NCBI RefSeq assembly: GCF_015278125.1
Contig: NZ_JADILO010000023.1
Location: 1-64,000, forward strand
Source: Vibrio fluminensis
GTDB taxonomy: Bacteria; Pseudomonadota; Gammaproteobacteria; Enterobacterales; Vibrionaceae
Direction: 5' to 3'
DNA: 64,000 bases
The notes beneath the pieces were generated by a model that saw nothing but the letters and a program-made list of their open reading frames with translations, ran no database searches and was not told the DNA's origin. This document shows, one piece after another, positions 10,836 to 19,434 of the stretch. The translations under genes and the position numbers were made by a program. Position 1 is the first letter of the stretch; each line of letters begins with the position of its first letter.

Positions 10836-10844
10836 ATGTAACAT
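10836..10844. promoter_or_regulatory. Palindromic ATGTAACAT motif between divergent genes
   Basis: The 9-mer ATGTAACAT lies in the divergent region between the chemoreceptor and the YqaB-like gene. The same 9-mer occurs in two other intergenic regions (51417-51425 and 56646-56654). A shared protein-binding site is possible but unproven. Confidence 0.25.
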
Positions 10845-10901
10845 TCGTGAAACAAACTAAACCTATGCAATCTATAGAATATAGGAATTAAGTGTATCTT
10901 T

Positions 10902-11501
10902 ATGTTAATAAAATTCGATCAATACCTAGGTTTTATCTTCGATATGGACGGGACTTTACTAGACACCATGCCGATTCATCTCGAAGCATGGCGTGATACT
11001 GCTCATCAATTTGAGTTCCCGTATTCTAGTGAGTGGATCAATAGTTTAGGGGGAATGCCAAGCCGGAAAATACTAGAAGAGATTAACCGTGTTTATAAGT
11101 TGGATATCGATATCAACAAAGCGTCGAAATATAAAATGAAACGTTTTGGGGAGTTTTCTACTGATATAAAAACGATCCCGGTAACCGTAGATCTCTTAAA
11201 TCGCTTCTACAAAGAGAAGCGAATAGCAATAGGTACGGGGAGTCAGAGAGCGAGTGCTGAAAAATTAGTTCAGAGTTGTGGGTTAGTAGATAAAATAGAT
11301 GTACTCATAAGCGCAAATGATGTTGTTAACCACAAGCCCAACCCTGATACATTTCTTCTCGCGGCTGAGAAGTTAGACATACCGGCAGAAAAGTGTCTGG
11401 TGTTTGAAGATACCGAGCTTGGGTTGCAGGCAGCGCATGCTGCTGGCATGGACTGCGCACTTGTTAAAGACGAGCAATTAATTTACTACCCGTGTGAATA
11501 A
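10902..11501 (+). CDS. yqaB: HAD-superfamily phosphatase, YqaB-like
   Basis: This 199-residue cytosolic enzyme belongs to HAD subfamily IA and most resembles E. coli YqaB, which dephosphorylates fructose-1-phosphate and related sugar phosphates. Motif I is FDMDGT with Asp14 as nucleophile and Asp16 as acid/base. Motif II is the Thr in IGTGSQR, motif III is the Lys in NHKPNP, and motif IV is FEDTELG. The helical cap starts at [12 protein letters not shown], as in beta-phosphoglucomutase-like enzymes. The length is normal for the family. It diverges from the chemoreceptor and converges on gsk, so it is probably monocistronic. The exact substrate cannot be read from sequence. Confidence 0.88.
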   Translation: MLIKFDQYLGFIFDMDGTLLDTMPIHLEAWRDTAHQFEFPYSSEWINSLGGMPSRKILEEINRVYKLDIDINKASKYKMKRFGEFSTDIKTIPVTVDLLNRFYKEKRIAIGTGSQRASAEKLVQSCGLVDKIDVLISANDVVNHKPNPDTFLLAAEKLDIPAEKCLVFEDTELGLQAAHAAGMDCALVKDEQLIYYPCE

Positions 11502-11525
11502 AAAAAGCCGCTACCGCGGCTTTTC
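11501..11525 (+). terminator. Bidirectional terminator between yqaB and gsk
   Basis: The stem AGCCGC/GCGGCT with a TACC loop is flanked by an A-run on the left and a T-run on the right, so it can terminate in both directions. It overlaps the yqaB stop codon. Confidence 0.9.
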
Positions 11526-11535
11526 ATGAAACGAG

Positions 11536-12837
11536 TTAACGATCCCAATAGGCTTCTTCAAGACTATCTTCTCTTTCAGGTAAAGAACTTGATAGGCGAG
11601 GAGAGTGCTGAGTAAGGACCTCATAGCTTACGCGGTTTGCGTATTTACAAATTTGCGAAAGTGATGAGTAAGTTAAGTACGTGCGATCATGCTTAGTCGA
11701 GCCAGGTACCGTTACTTCATGGAAGCTATTTGCTGCGATATCGTGTAGCAGAGCAGATAAAGCCGCGTCGCCAGCACCATTCGTATTCTTAATTTCGATT
11801 GGACCACCAAGGTATGGACCGATATGAGAATACACTTTTTGCGGAGTGTCACAGTCAGCTTTACGCATTGCTCGGCTAAATTCGTATCGGTTGAATTCAG
11901 AAATCACGCCGTGCTGTAACATATGATCAGTTTCTCGTAGTGCTTCTACATCACTGAAACCCGCCATATATAAACCGTTTGGCCCAGCGGTACATAGTAC
12001 GAGATCGACCCATTCAAGCGCTCGGTCTGCTGCTTGAAGAGGATCACTAATACCGGTTAGAGCCTCACCTTCCTCTTCGTTCATCGCAACGATAGTGATG
12101 TTTTCTTTCAGGTATTCTTGCCACCATTTAGCGTTGCCTTCGATGACCCATTTTGTTCCAAGCGTAAGAACAACCGGTACATTTTTCGATTTAGCAATTT
12201 CAATAGCTCGAGCGACAGCTTTAGGCATTGGATCTTCAGGTTTACCGCGCATCAAGTACGATGAAACAACTAAAGCAGATGCTTTTTCGAAAACACTTTC
12301 TGGGATGCTTTCTGGGTTTAGTTGATTCATATGACCTTCGTTGATCGCAAACGTGCGTTCACCGTCTTCGGTAATCAACGTATAGCAGCGACCAATAGGA
12401 CCCTCTACCATTTGCAAATGGTTTAGGTTCATGCGAGCAGAAGTGCGGCAAAGGTAACGGTACGCGAAAGAACCCACTTCGATATTACGAGACATAACGC
12501 CTAGCAATACTGATTTGCTGTCTGCTAAAACAGAGTAGTTGTGTAGTGTGTTACCAATAGTATCACCAGGATATTGGTGAGTAATGAGTCCGCGCTCAAC
12601 AAGCTCAACGTAGAGCGCGTCTGCTTTGCTTTCTTCTAAAACTAGCGAATGACCTTTACTTAGATCATATTTAGCGAGAAATTCATCATCAACGCGAGCT
12701 TCAATGTCTACGATGGTTTGACCCACACCAACAACAATTGGGCGATACAGCTTAGATGGCTGTTTTGCTTTAGCCAATGGATCACGTGCGTGAGTTGGAA
12801 AATAGTGCTTAGATTTGCGCTGACCTGGAAATTTCAT
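11536..12837 (-). CDS. gsk: Inosine-guanosine kinase
   Basis: This 433-residue PfkB-family nucleoside kinase phosphorylates inosine and guanosine to IMP and GMP in purine salvage. The N-terminus (MKFPGQRKSKHYFP) is nearly that of E. coli Gsk. The PfkB signature NTNGAGDAALSALLHD near residues 355-370 contains the anion hole and catalytic Asp. The length matches the enterobacterial enzyme. It is transcribed alone, with a shared terminator against yqaB. There is no strong Shine-Dalgarno before the ATG, but the start is fixed by conservation of the first residues. Confidence 0.96.
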   Translation of the reverse strand: MKFPGQRKSKHYFPTHARDPLAKAKQPSKLYRPIVVGVGQTIVDIEARVDDEFLAKYDLSKGHSLVLEESKADALYVELVERGLITHQYPGDTIGNTLHNYSVLADSKSVLLGVMSRNIEVGSFAYRYLCRTSARMNLNHLQMVEGPIGRCYTLITEDGERTFAINEGHMNQLNPESIPESVFEKASALVVSSYLMRGKPEDPMPKAVARAIEIAKSKNVPVVLTLGTKWVIEGNAKWWQEYLKENITIVAMNEEEGEALTGISDPLQAADRALEWVDLVLCTAGPNGLYMAGFSDVEALRETDHMLQHGVISEFNRYEFSRAMRKADCDTPQKVYSHIGPYLGGPIEIKNTNGAGDAALSALLHDIAANSFHEVTVPGSTKHDRTYLTYSSLSQICKYANRVSYEVLTQHSPRLSSSLPEREDSLEEAYWDR

Positions 12838-13006
12838 CTTTTAAAGGGGGCTAAAAAATTTTCTGCATCATATCACATTGATGATAGATTCCTTTCATCA
12901 AAATTTCACTAAAATGTGCTTTGATTGCTTGTTTGCGGCAATTTTGAGCTATTCACAACTGAGGGAAAGGGAGGCTTGAGATTAAGTCGTAGAGTGAAAG
13001 TCGCTG

Positions 13007-13047
13007 GAGTGACTATCAGCCCTTTATAATGAGCCTGCTAGTCACTC
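13007..13047. repeat. Imperfect 13-bp inverted repeat downstream of the CreA-like gene
   Basis: The arms GAGTGACTATCAG (13007-13019) and CTGCTAGTCACTC (13035-13047) are complementary except at one position and enclose 15 bases. There is no U-tract on either strand, so it is not a classical terminator. It may protect the 3' end of the minus-strand transcript. Confidence 0.6.
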
Positions 13048-13061
13048 TCACATTAAAGCGT

Positions 13062-13532
13062 TTACTGGTTATCTGTCGATGGCGCTTTGTACGCTTTGGT
13101 TCCCCATAGCGGGACTGTAGAAAGGCTATGCTTAAAGCTTCCATCGGTCTCTTTCGTGGTGTAAGACAGATAGAGTAGTGTTTGGCTATCTGCGTCGTAA
13201 ATTCGTCTAACTTTCATCGTTTTAAAGAAAATACTTTTAGACTGTTTGAATACCACCTCACCAGACTTACTTTTATCGATTTCATTGATCATTTCTGGTG
13301 TGATATCACCCGTTTGACGGCAAGAAATGGAACTATCACTAGGGTCAGATAGGCTTAAATCCGCCTCGATTGAAGCTATGTGGCATGTAACCCCTGTCAC
13401 TACTTCATCTTGTAAGTGGCCAATTTTGATGTCTTTCAGAGTAAACATCCCTAAACTAACATCTCCAACTTCATTATCAGAACATCCTGATACAAGGCCT
13501 GCGAACAATAATGCGAGTAAAGTCTTTTTCAT
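13062..13532 (-). CDS. creA: CreA-family protein, lipoprotein form
   Basis: This 156-residue exported protein is related to E. coli CreA, whose function is unknown. The N-terminus MKKTLLALLFAGLVSGC is a lipoprotein signal with the lipobox Cys at residue 17; E. coli CreA instead has an ordinary cleavable signal, so this one is probably anchored to a membrane. Family features are VTCHIAS, SSISCRQTG and EVVFKQSKSIFFKTMKVRRIYDA. The two mature cysteines in TCHI and SCRQ are conserved and could form a disulfide. The gene stands alone between intergenic regions of more than 200 bp. Confidence 0.8.
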   Translation of the reverse strand: MKKTLLALLFAGLVSGCSDNEVGDVSLGMFTLKDIKIGHLQDEVVTGVTCHIASIEADLSLSDPSDSSISCRQTGDITPEMINEIDKSKSGEVVFKQSKSIFFKTMKVRRIYDADSQTLLYLSYTTKETDGSFKHSLSTVPLWGTKAYKAPSTDNQ

Positions 13533-13847
13533 GAATTCTTACCTAAAGAACTGAGTTTGATAAATTATAACATAAAGTAACAATTCCTTAGTATTATCAA
13601 TAAGAATAATCGCTTTGGCCTATCACAGATCACCGTGGTTGGTGTGGAAATCGAGTACTGTTACGGTATAACAATTGGATTTAATAATAATGGCAATCGC
13701 TGTTCTCGCTTGTACTCACCGTGATTTTGGTAGGGCAAAGTCATCGTGATCGAGTTTTACTGAGTTGCAATAGCGTATATAGGCATATAACACTTGTGTT
13801 CGAAGCCAAGCGTGATTAAGCTTCACGGAGTATTCTTATATGGCAAT
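13533..13847. other. 315-bp intergenic region, no gene recognised
   Basis: This AT-rich divergent region must carry promoters for the CreA-like gene (minus) and the next gene (plus). I see no long open frame with a ribosome binding site. A GGAG at 13827-13830 sits 9 nt ahead of an ATG at 13840, but that frame stops after 25 codons. The same GGAG is 17 nt from the ATG of the real downstream gene, which is too far for normal initiation. Confidence 0.5.
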
Positions 13848-14375
13848 ATGTATATGTCTCTTCAAATTCCTCAAATTGCGACTATCAAAAATCAGTGGCT
13901 GTCCCAGCAAGTTGATGTAGAGTTTCCGACACAAGAGAGCCTGAAAGGGCGAGAAATCTACCAAAATTGGGTCAACGAAAAAAATTACGTAGATTTGAGC
14001 GAGTACCTTGCAGACGATAGTCAGTTAGAACAGAGCCTTGATGGACATGAAATTTACTTAGTTGATTTTCATCGTTTGACCGTGATGTTTGCCTTGCTTC
14101 AAGCTCAAAGGTGGCAGGATGAAGTCGAGCAAGAGCTAATCGTTGAGTTTTTAACTCAGATTATATATTCAGAACCTTGCCAGCTTTATTTAGGGTTTAA
14201 AAACGGAGAGCCAACCGCATCCGCGATTGTGACGGTAGCTGATGAACAGGTTTTGATTTCAGATGTGTTCGTGTTAGAGGACACTGAGCAAAGAGCATTC
14301 TTAAAGTCTCTTTTGTCTAAGGACGAATTGTCTGATTCGTTACAAAGCGCAAATAAGGCGTTCCTAGAAATTTAA
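13848..14375 (+). CDS. Uncharacterised conserved protein, 175 residues
   Basis: I do not recognise a named family. The product is acidic and soluble, with no signal peptide or membrane helix. The middle (LYLGFKNGEPTASAIVTVADEQVLISDVFVLE) has the alternating pattern of beta strands seen in the core of GNAT acetyltransferases, but the acetyl-CoA loop (Q/RxxGxG/A) is not evident. A catalytically inactive GNAT-like fold is therefore only a guess. The start is uncertain: in-frame ATGs are at 13848 and 13854, and the nearest good Shine-Dalgarno (GGAG, 13827-13830) is better spaced for an out-of-frame ATG at 13840. It is transcribed alone and followed by an inverted repeat. Confidence 0.6.
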   Translation: MYMSLQIPQIATIKNQWLSQQVDVEFPTQESLKGREIYQNWVNEKNYVDLSEYLADDSQLEQSLDGHEIYLVDFHRLTVMFALLQAQRWQDEVEQELIVEFLTQIIYSEPCQLYLGFKNGEPTASAIVTVADEQVLISDVFVLEDTEQRAFLKSLLSKDELSDSLQSANKAFLEI

Positions 14376-14680
14376 ACGTTACTGTTTACTTAGATATACC
14401 CAAGCACCTTGAAGTTACTTGGGTATAAAACATCCCTCAGAATCATCCTCTTTCAATTTTACCTAGATAATCGGCTAAACCAATCCTCCGTTACTGACAA
14501 TAGTCATTACAAATAAAAAAGTTAATCGTATTCAAAGATAGAATGACACTAAAGTTTAACTCGTAATGAAAGGTGATGGGCAGCAACATTTAAAAAATTA
14601 ATTGGATCAAAAAATGCATTTTGTTAACTACAACCTTTCAGGAATTTAAAATCAACTTAATATTTAGAGACTGAAAATAA
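14376..14680. other. 305-bp intergenic region with one hairpin
   Basis: This AT-rich spacer lies between co-directional genes. Apart from the inverted repeat at 14395-14427 it contains no gene that I can support. The right half probably holds the promoter of the HAD phosphatase gene. Confidence 0.5.
14395..14427. repeat. Perfect 10-bp inverted repeat (TATACCCAAG type)
   Basis: The arms TATACCCAAG (14395-14404) and CTTGGGTATA (14418-14427) are exactly complementary, with a 13-base loop. It lies 20 bp after a stop codon and lacks a U-tract. Hairpins of this ATACCCAAG...CTTGGGTAT form are, to my recollection, scattered between genes in vibrios, so this may be a dispersed element rather than a gene-specific terminator. 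Confidence 0.65.
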
Positions 14681-15340
14681 ATGCTAAATGTTATGTCTAT
14701 GAAGAAAACTCGATGTGTTATTTTTGATTGTGAGGGCACCTTGGTCGATAGTGAGGTGCTATGTTGTCGTGCGCTATCTTCTGTATTTGAGAGTTTTGGT
14801 GCAGAGTTAACAGTCGAACAAGCGATGGAACACTTTGTCGGAGGAAAGCTTGCCGACATTCTTATAGACACAAGAGAGCGACTCGGTCTAAAAGTTTCGA
14901 TAGATGTGCTGGAACCACTTTATCGGATCACCTTGAGAAATCTCTATGAATCAGAACTTAAACCGATGAATGGTGCCAAAGCTTTGCTCGACTATTTGAA
15001 TGGGCGGAACATCGAATATTGTGTGGTATCAAATGGCCCTAGAGACAAAATCTTACACGCTCTTGAGCTCACTGGGCTGTCTGATTACTTTTTAGGAAAG
15101 GTTTTTTCTGCGTTTGATACCAATAGTTGGAAACCAGAGCCGGATTCTATTTTATATAGCGCAATGAGTATGGGTTATCGGCCAGAAGAATGTGTCTATA
15201 TTGATGATTCTGTAAAAGGGCTTGAAGCTGGAGTGCGAGCAGGAATCACGACCTTTCAGTTAGAAGGGGTGAACAAGACAACTTACCCTGGGATAAGCAG
15301 GGTTATAAAAAATCTCCGCGAGTTAGAAGAGATGGTTTAA
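14681..15340 (+). CDS. HAD-superfamily phosphatase, YieH-like, with DxE motif
   Basis: This 219-residue HAD-IA hydrolase resembles E. coli YieH, a 6-phosphogluconate phosphatase. Shared features are GTLVDSE at the cap junction, VVSNGP (motif II), WKPEPD (motif III Lys) and IDDSVKG (motif IV). The oddity is motif I: FDCEGT, with Asp16 as nucleophile but Glu18 where the acid/base Asp normally sits. A few active HADs (ThrH type, DLEG) also have Glu there, so activity is not excluded. Three in-frame ATGs (14681, 14693, 14699) are possible; the third would start directly at MKKTRCVIFD. It is a different clade from the HAD enzyme at 10902. Confidence 0.85.
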   Translation: MLNVMSMKKTRCVIFDCEGTLVDSEVLCCRALSSVFESFGAELTVEQAMEHFVGGKLADILIDTRERLGLKVSIDVLEPLYRITLRNLYESELKPMNGAKALLDYLNGRNIEYCVVSNGPRDKILHALELTGLSDYFLGKVFSAFDTNSWKPEPDSILYSAMSMGYRPEECVYIDDSVKGLEAGVRAGITTFQLEGVNKTTYPGISRVIKNLRELEEMV

Positions 15341-15361
15341 AGACCCGTAAAGGGTCTTTTT
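15338..15361 (+). terminator. Bidirectional terminator after the YieH-like gene
   Basis: The hairpin AGACCC-GTAAA-GGGTCT with flanking A and T runs lies at the 3' end of the HAD gene and directly against the 3' end of the convergent zinc-ribbon gene. Confidence 0.88.
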
Positions 15362-15363
15362 CA

Positions 15364-15567
15364 TTAATGGATTAACGATGGTTGCAGGTTGGGAATCAGT
15401 GATTCCACATTCGTTTGATAGTGCTCAACGGCAACAACCAGATGAACGGACTCAAAAAATGAGCCACATTGCGCGCAAAGCATAGAACCTGAATTGGAAA
15501 TCAAGAACTCATCACACTTACACAGCGGGCAGCACTCAATATCCTCTATTGATAGTTTGTCTTTCAT
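15364..15567 (-). CDS. Small zinc-ribbon protein
   Basis: This 67-residue protein has two knuckles: CPLCKC near residues 13-18 and CAQC near 34-37, about 20 residues apart. That spacing fits a rubredoxin-like zinc ribbon. The frame is open further upstream, but ATG 15567 has a strong CAGGAG 6-7 nt ahead, so I start it there and not at 15609. The C-terminal half has no recognised feature. A role in nucleic-acid or protein binding is typical for such ribbons, but nothing here shows which. Confidence 0.72.
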   Translation of the reverse strand: MKDKLSIEDIECCPLCKCDEFLISNSGSMLCAQCGSFFESVHLVVAVEHYQTNVESLIPNLQPSLIH

Positions 15568-15856
15568 ACGATCTCCTGGAGCAAGCAACAATTTGTTTTT
15601 AGTTAGCATTTGTTTTTTTGTTTTAATAATAATTTCTGTATTTCATGAATACAGATTTAGTCTAGTTCAAGCTCTTTAATGGTATATGTAATTTCTATGC
15701 TTTTCGTTAAACTATGAGAGTCAACTCAAGAATTACGAAACGTGATAACAATATTAGCACTATCTAGCTACCGCAAAGTTAACGCTGTGTGATTTTTAAA
15801 AGGTAAATGCTAACTTTTTATATATTGAATAGAAAATAAAGGCTTAGATTGATCAA

Positions 15857-16177
15857 ATGAAAACCAAATTTTGCATTGTCCTTACGACAACTAATAACGA
15901 TGATAATAAGAAATTGATAGTAGAAACTTTACTGGCAAATCGAGTTGCGGCCTGCATTCAGAGTATGCCAATTGAAAGCCACTATATATGGGAAGGCAAA
16001 GTTTGTAGTGACAACGAGAGTTTGCTGGTTATTAAATCGACCCAAGAGCGCTATGCTGAAGTGGAAAAACTGATTGTGGAACATCATAGTTATGAAGTTC
16101 CACAAGTGGTTAAATTGCCCTTTATAGAAGGCTTCAATCCTTACTTAGCATGGCTGGAGCAAAATACGCGCCTTTGA
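15857..16177 (+). CDS. cutA: CutA1 divalent-cation tolerance protein
   Basis: This 106-residue trimeric PII-like cytosolic protein is of CutA1 type. Diagnostic segments are VLTTTNN, LLANRVAACIQSMPIESHYIWEGKV and the C-terminal EVPQVVKLPFIEGFNPYLAWL. In E. coli the gene was linked to copper tolerance, but the molecular role is unsettled. The length is normal. Its last 37 bases overlap the 3' end of the convergent yjdF-like gene, so the two mRNAs share an antisense tail and there is no room for a terminator between them. Confidence 0.95.
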   Translation: MKTKFCIVLTTTNNDDNKKLIVETLLANRVAACIQSMPIESHYIWEGKVCSDNESLLVIKSTQERYAEVEKLIVEHHSYEVPQVVKLPFIEGFNPYLAWLEQNTRL

Positions 16178-16758
16178 ATAACCAACAAAATCAGTGAACT
16201 AATTGCGCCTAAAGTATCCATTAGCATGTCTTTTTGGGCATCCCAGATATCGCCTTGCGAACCTAAGAAAGCGATGCCCTCATCCCCACCAGCAAGTTCC
16301 GCATACCACCATTCAATGATTTCATACCCTGCGGCCAGAGACATAATAGAAAACAGTGCAAACAACAATGCTAGCATTGGTTTTACAGCGTGTTTTCGGA
16401 TTAGGTATTCCGCAATAGGGTAAGCGTAAAATCCGATTGAGTAATGAGCTACACGGTCAAAATGGTTACGATCGTCTGAGCCGATTAATGAGTTAAACCA
16501 ATCAAAAGGGACTTCAGCGAACGTGTATTTCGAACCTATTGTATGAAGTACCATCCAGACGAACATCAAAAAATAGGCAGTCTTTGAGAACTGAAAGTCG
16601 ATAGATAGCCACCAGATTATACCCAAGGCACCAACGACGGGAATAATCTCGGCAATCCAAACGGCGCGTGAAACGGGCTCTATTGCAGAAAAAACAAAAA
16701 TCACAGAATAAACGAGAGTAAGCAGTGTGAGAGTTTTCAAGTTTGAATTGGGTGTCAT
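16141..16758 (-). CDS. yjdF: DUF2238 (YjdF-type) inner-membrane protein
   Basis: This is a 205-residue polytopic membrane protein with about five or six predicted helices. It has the DUF2238 hallmarks: DRVAHYSIGFYAYPIAEYLIR in the middle, then GYEIIEWW and GDIWDAQKDMLMDTLGA near the C-terminus. The conserved Asp, His, Glu and Asp residues lie near membrane faces, which suggests a metal or substrate site, but no activity is established. The gene overlaps cutA tail to tail by 37 bp. Confidence 0.88.
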   Translation of the reverse strand: MTPNSNLKTLTLLTLVYSVIFVFSAIEPVSRAVWIAEIIPVVGALGIIWWLSIDFQFSKTAYFLMFVWMVLHTIGSKYTFAEVPFDWFNSLIGSDDRNHFDRVAHYSIGFYAYPIAEYLIRKHAVKPMLALLFALFSIMSLAAGYEIIEWWYAELAGGDEGIAFLGSQGDIWDAQKDMLMDTLGAISSLILLVIQRRVFCSSHAK

Positions 16759-16986
16759 ATCCGTTCCATATTTTTATTTCCTAATCAGTAGCAATATAGT
16801 AAACCAAAATAAAACAGTGTTCAATTACATTTTGAACGCTGTTTTATTGGGTGGTTTTGTAAGTGAAACGTCTAAATGAGGGATTAGTTCAAAACCTCAC
16901 GGCTTGTATACTCGTTTAGTTGAAAATCAAAAAACAATCTTAGTAAGCTACACTTGAAGTAATATATTTAACATCAACAGGACGTT

Positions 16987-17607
16987 ATGCAGCACAACTC
17001 TTGCCCAACCAATAATCAGCATATGGAAAACCCTTTGCTTTGGCCGATTCTCGAAGTATTACGTAAACAATCTACCGGTTGGAAGGTGCATACGTTGGCC
17101 AGCGAACTTATTGATCATGGCTTAATGCCAGTACTCGATACGATGCCGGACAAAGACCTGTTTAAAAGAAATTTTCTGATCATGAATGCGTTATATCAAC
17201 TGCAAGAAACGCTGTATCCAGAACAATACTTACAAATAGAGTCAATGAGTATTGCATTGCTCAGTACTGGAACTTTACACCAAACGATGGATATTGAAGG
17301 GCAAGATCCTTTGCGTGAGTACTATACCGATTGGTCGAATTACGAAGCCAAGCAGGGCGAAATTAGACGATTACTGGATGAGTTTTGGAGTCGCTATCGA
17401 GACTTTGTCGGCAGTAACAACTCAAAGTTCACTAATGTATCTCGGGAGCAAGCACTAAAAGTATTTGAGTTAAAATTTGATGCGACAGACTCCGAGATCA
17501 GAAAACGATGGCGTAAACTTGCATTGAAATGGCACCCAGATCGACAACATGGCAATAGCGAACAATTTCGTCTCGTATGCGAGGCTTGGCATGTGCTGAG
17601 GGCTTAA
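16987..17607 (+). CDS. J-domain protein (DnaJ-related)
   Basis: This is a 206-residue protein with a DnaJ-related N-terminal domain (MENPLLWPILEVLRKQSTGWKVH...) and a C-terminal J domain with the essential HPD motif in KWHPDRQHG near residues 183-191. The J domain should stimulate ATP hydrolysis by an Hsp70 partner; putting it at the C-terminus is typical of this small gammaproteobacterial family. ATG 16987 has AGGA about 6 nt upstream, which supports it over the internal ATG at 17023. No membrane helix is seen. The client is unknown. Confidence 0.88.
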   Translation: MQHNSCPTNNQHMENPLLWPILEVLRKQSTGWKVHTLASELIDHGLMPVLDTMPDKDLFKRNFLIMNALYQLQETLYPEQYLQIESMSIALLSTGTLHQTMDIEGQDPLREYYTDWSNYEAKQGEIRRLLDEFWSRYRDFVGSNNSKFTNVSREQALKVFELKFDATDSEIRKRWRKLALKWHPDRQHGNSEQFRLVCEAWHVLRA

Positions 17608-17679
17608 TAGAGCGTCGAGAAAAGAGGCTTAGAGAATTGAGAGTTTAGAATCGAGGTGAGACTCGAAAGTGAAAATAGA

Positions 17680-17705
17680 AAAAAGCGCCCGAAGGCGCTT
17701 TTTTT
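17680..17705 (+). terminator. Bidirectional terminator after the J-domain gene
   Basis: The hairpin AGCGCC-CGAA-GGCGCT is flanked by A-rich and T-rich runs. It lies between the J-domain gene and the convergent ATPase gene, whose stop codon it touches. Confidence 0.9.
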
Positions 17706-19359
17706 AATGGTTGGCTTTAAATTGTGATTTTCTCATACGGTTTAATGCAGCCATAACATCAAGCACTCGAGGTTTGGCTAGATCACCTTGATTAGGCATC
17801 GTCGCAAACCAATTGCTGCTAAGCATTTGTTCAATCTCTTTCGCTGGGTTTTTCGACCAACCCGGTAACTGTGCGAGTTGGAACCACAGCCAGCCAATCG
17901 CATTAACTTCAGACGCTGACTCAAGTTGTTCAAGAGCACTAAGATCAGCAAATTCTTTACCAAATCTTAGTGAATCAGTCCCTTTTGCTGATACGCGGAA
18001 TTTACCGTCTGACAAAATGCCCTGTAATGCCGCTCGGTTTAAGCTACGCGGAAGGTAGGTTGCAAGAGCAGATTCACTTTCATTCGCGCGCAGAGTAGGG
18101 TGTTGTGCAATAACTTGTTGAGCTTTTTCTGTGACATCGACAGCTTGGTAGTCATGCATTTGAATCACAGTGTTGGCAACGTCTAGATAGTCGCCTGAAC
18201 CACCCATTACGATAATGGTTGAGATATCAAGCTCATCACGCAATTGGCCAATGCGGTCAACAAGTGGCGTAATTGGTTCATCACCTTTACTCACTAGGGC
18301 CTGCATACGTTCATCACGGATCATAAAGTTAGTTGCAGACGTATCTTCATCAATCAAAAGATTTTGTACGCCACTCTCAATAGATTCTTGCAGCCACGCA
18401 GCTTGTGAAGTTGAACCAGAAGCATCTTGAGTTGAGAAGTTAGCTGTGTCTTTACCCATCGGCAAGTGGTTAATGTAATTCGACAGGTTCAAATTGTGTA
18501 CGCAGCGACCATCCTCCGCACGAATTTTCATGCTGGCTTGATTACTTACAATACGTTCACGGCCATCGCCAGGAATATGATCATAAATAGAGCGTTCGAT
18601 TGCAGTCAGTAGTGTTGACTTACCATGGAAACCGCCACCGACAATCAAGGTAATACCTTTCGGGATACCCATGCCTCGCACTTGACCATGGTTTGGTGTA
18701 TTTAGTGTCACTGCCAGAGAGTCCGGAGCAACAAACGCTACTGCCTCTTTCATCGGTAAATCGCTGTTACCAGCTAGACGTGGTAACACAGAACCATCAC
18801 CAACAAAAGCCACTAGGTTGTGGGCATCCAGTTGTTCACGCAGTGCGTGTTGGTCTTCGATAGTTTGACAGTGTTGAATAAGGTCGTTTTTATCTAGTTC
18901 GCGCTCAATAGTACAACGACGGATAAACTTCGGAAGATAGAAAGTCAGAATATTGATTGCTTTCTTTCCAAGTGCTGAACGACCCTCTGCTGGCAAATTA
19001 GCACGAAAACGTAATTCAATACCTTCATCAGTAAATAATACGGCGGTTGAATCTAGAACAGTTTGACCAGTAAGCGCGATATCAATATGTGACTCTTGCT
19101 TAGCAAACTCAGCAAATCTGCGAGCAATATAGTCGCGTGCCGCAACTTGATAGGAAGGTGATGTTGTTTTTAACCAGTCAAGTCCGGTTAAAGACCATGG
19201 ACGAATGGCACGCAATCTTGACGCTGAAGCATAAGGGTCAGCTTGTACGTAATCGATAAACAGTGTGAAGTCCGTAAAATCATAACTGCCTTTGATTTGT
19301 TGATATGCTCGGTAATTCTGTTTTTCGACTTTTTTTAGAGTTGCGATCAATTGATCCAT
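17704..19359 (-). CDS. Predicted ATPase of the ABC class (PF09818 type)
   Basis: This is a 551-residue soluble protein. The P-loop is VGGGFHGKSTLL near residues 240-251, and the Walker B-like segment NLLIDEDTSATNFMIRD follows near 330-346. A later MGGSGDYLDVAN resembles the switch region. The N-terminal ~230 residues (LRAIRPWSLTGLDWLKT) and the C-terminal helical part are specific to this family, for which no cellular function is firmly known. No membrane partner or substrate-binding gene is adjacent, so it is not part of a transporter here. The length fits the family. Confidence 0.88.
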   Translation of the reverse strand: MDQLIATLKKVEKQNYRAYQQIKGSYDFTDFTLFIDYVQADPYASASRLRAIRPWSLTGLDWLKTTSPSYQVAARDYIARRFAEFAKQESHIDIALTGQTVLDSTAVLFTDEGIELRFRANLPAEGRSALGKKAINILTFYLPKFIRRCTIERELDKNDLIQHCQTIEDQHALREQLDAHNLVAFVGDGSVLPRLAGNSDLPMKEAVAFVAPDSLAVTLNTPNHGQVRGMGIPKGITLIVGGGFHGKSTLLTAIERSIYDHIPGDGRERIVSNQASMKIRAEDGRCVHNLNLSNYINHLPMGKDTANFSTQDASGSTSQAAWLQESIESGVQNLLIDEDTSATNFMIRDERMQALVSKGDEPITPLVDRIGQLRDELDISTIIVMGGSGDYLDVANTVIQMHDYQAVDVTEKAQQVIAQHPTLRANESESALATYLPRSLNRAALQGILSDGKFRVSAKGTDSLRFGKEFADLSALEQLESASEVNAIGWLWFQLAQLPGWSKNPAKEIEQMLSSNWFATMPNQGDLAKPRVLDVMAALNRMRKSQFKANH

Positions 19360-19434
19360 AGTGAACTCACATATTTGGGAGATGAAATAAGGCGGGGATT
19401 ATAGAAATCACGCGCCTTGTAGTAAAGGTTTAAG

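Noticed and set aside
17704..19359. The ABC-class ATPase as a transporter component
   Set aside because: It has no adjacent membrane or binding-protein genes, and its flanking domains are not those of transport ATPases.
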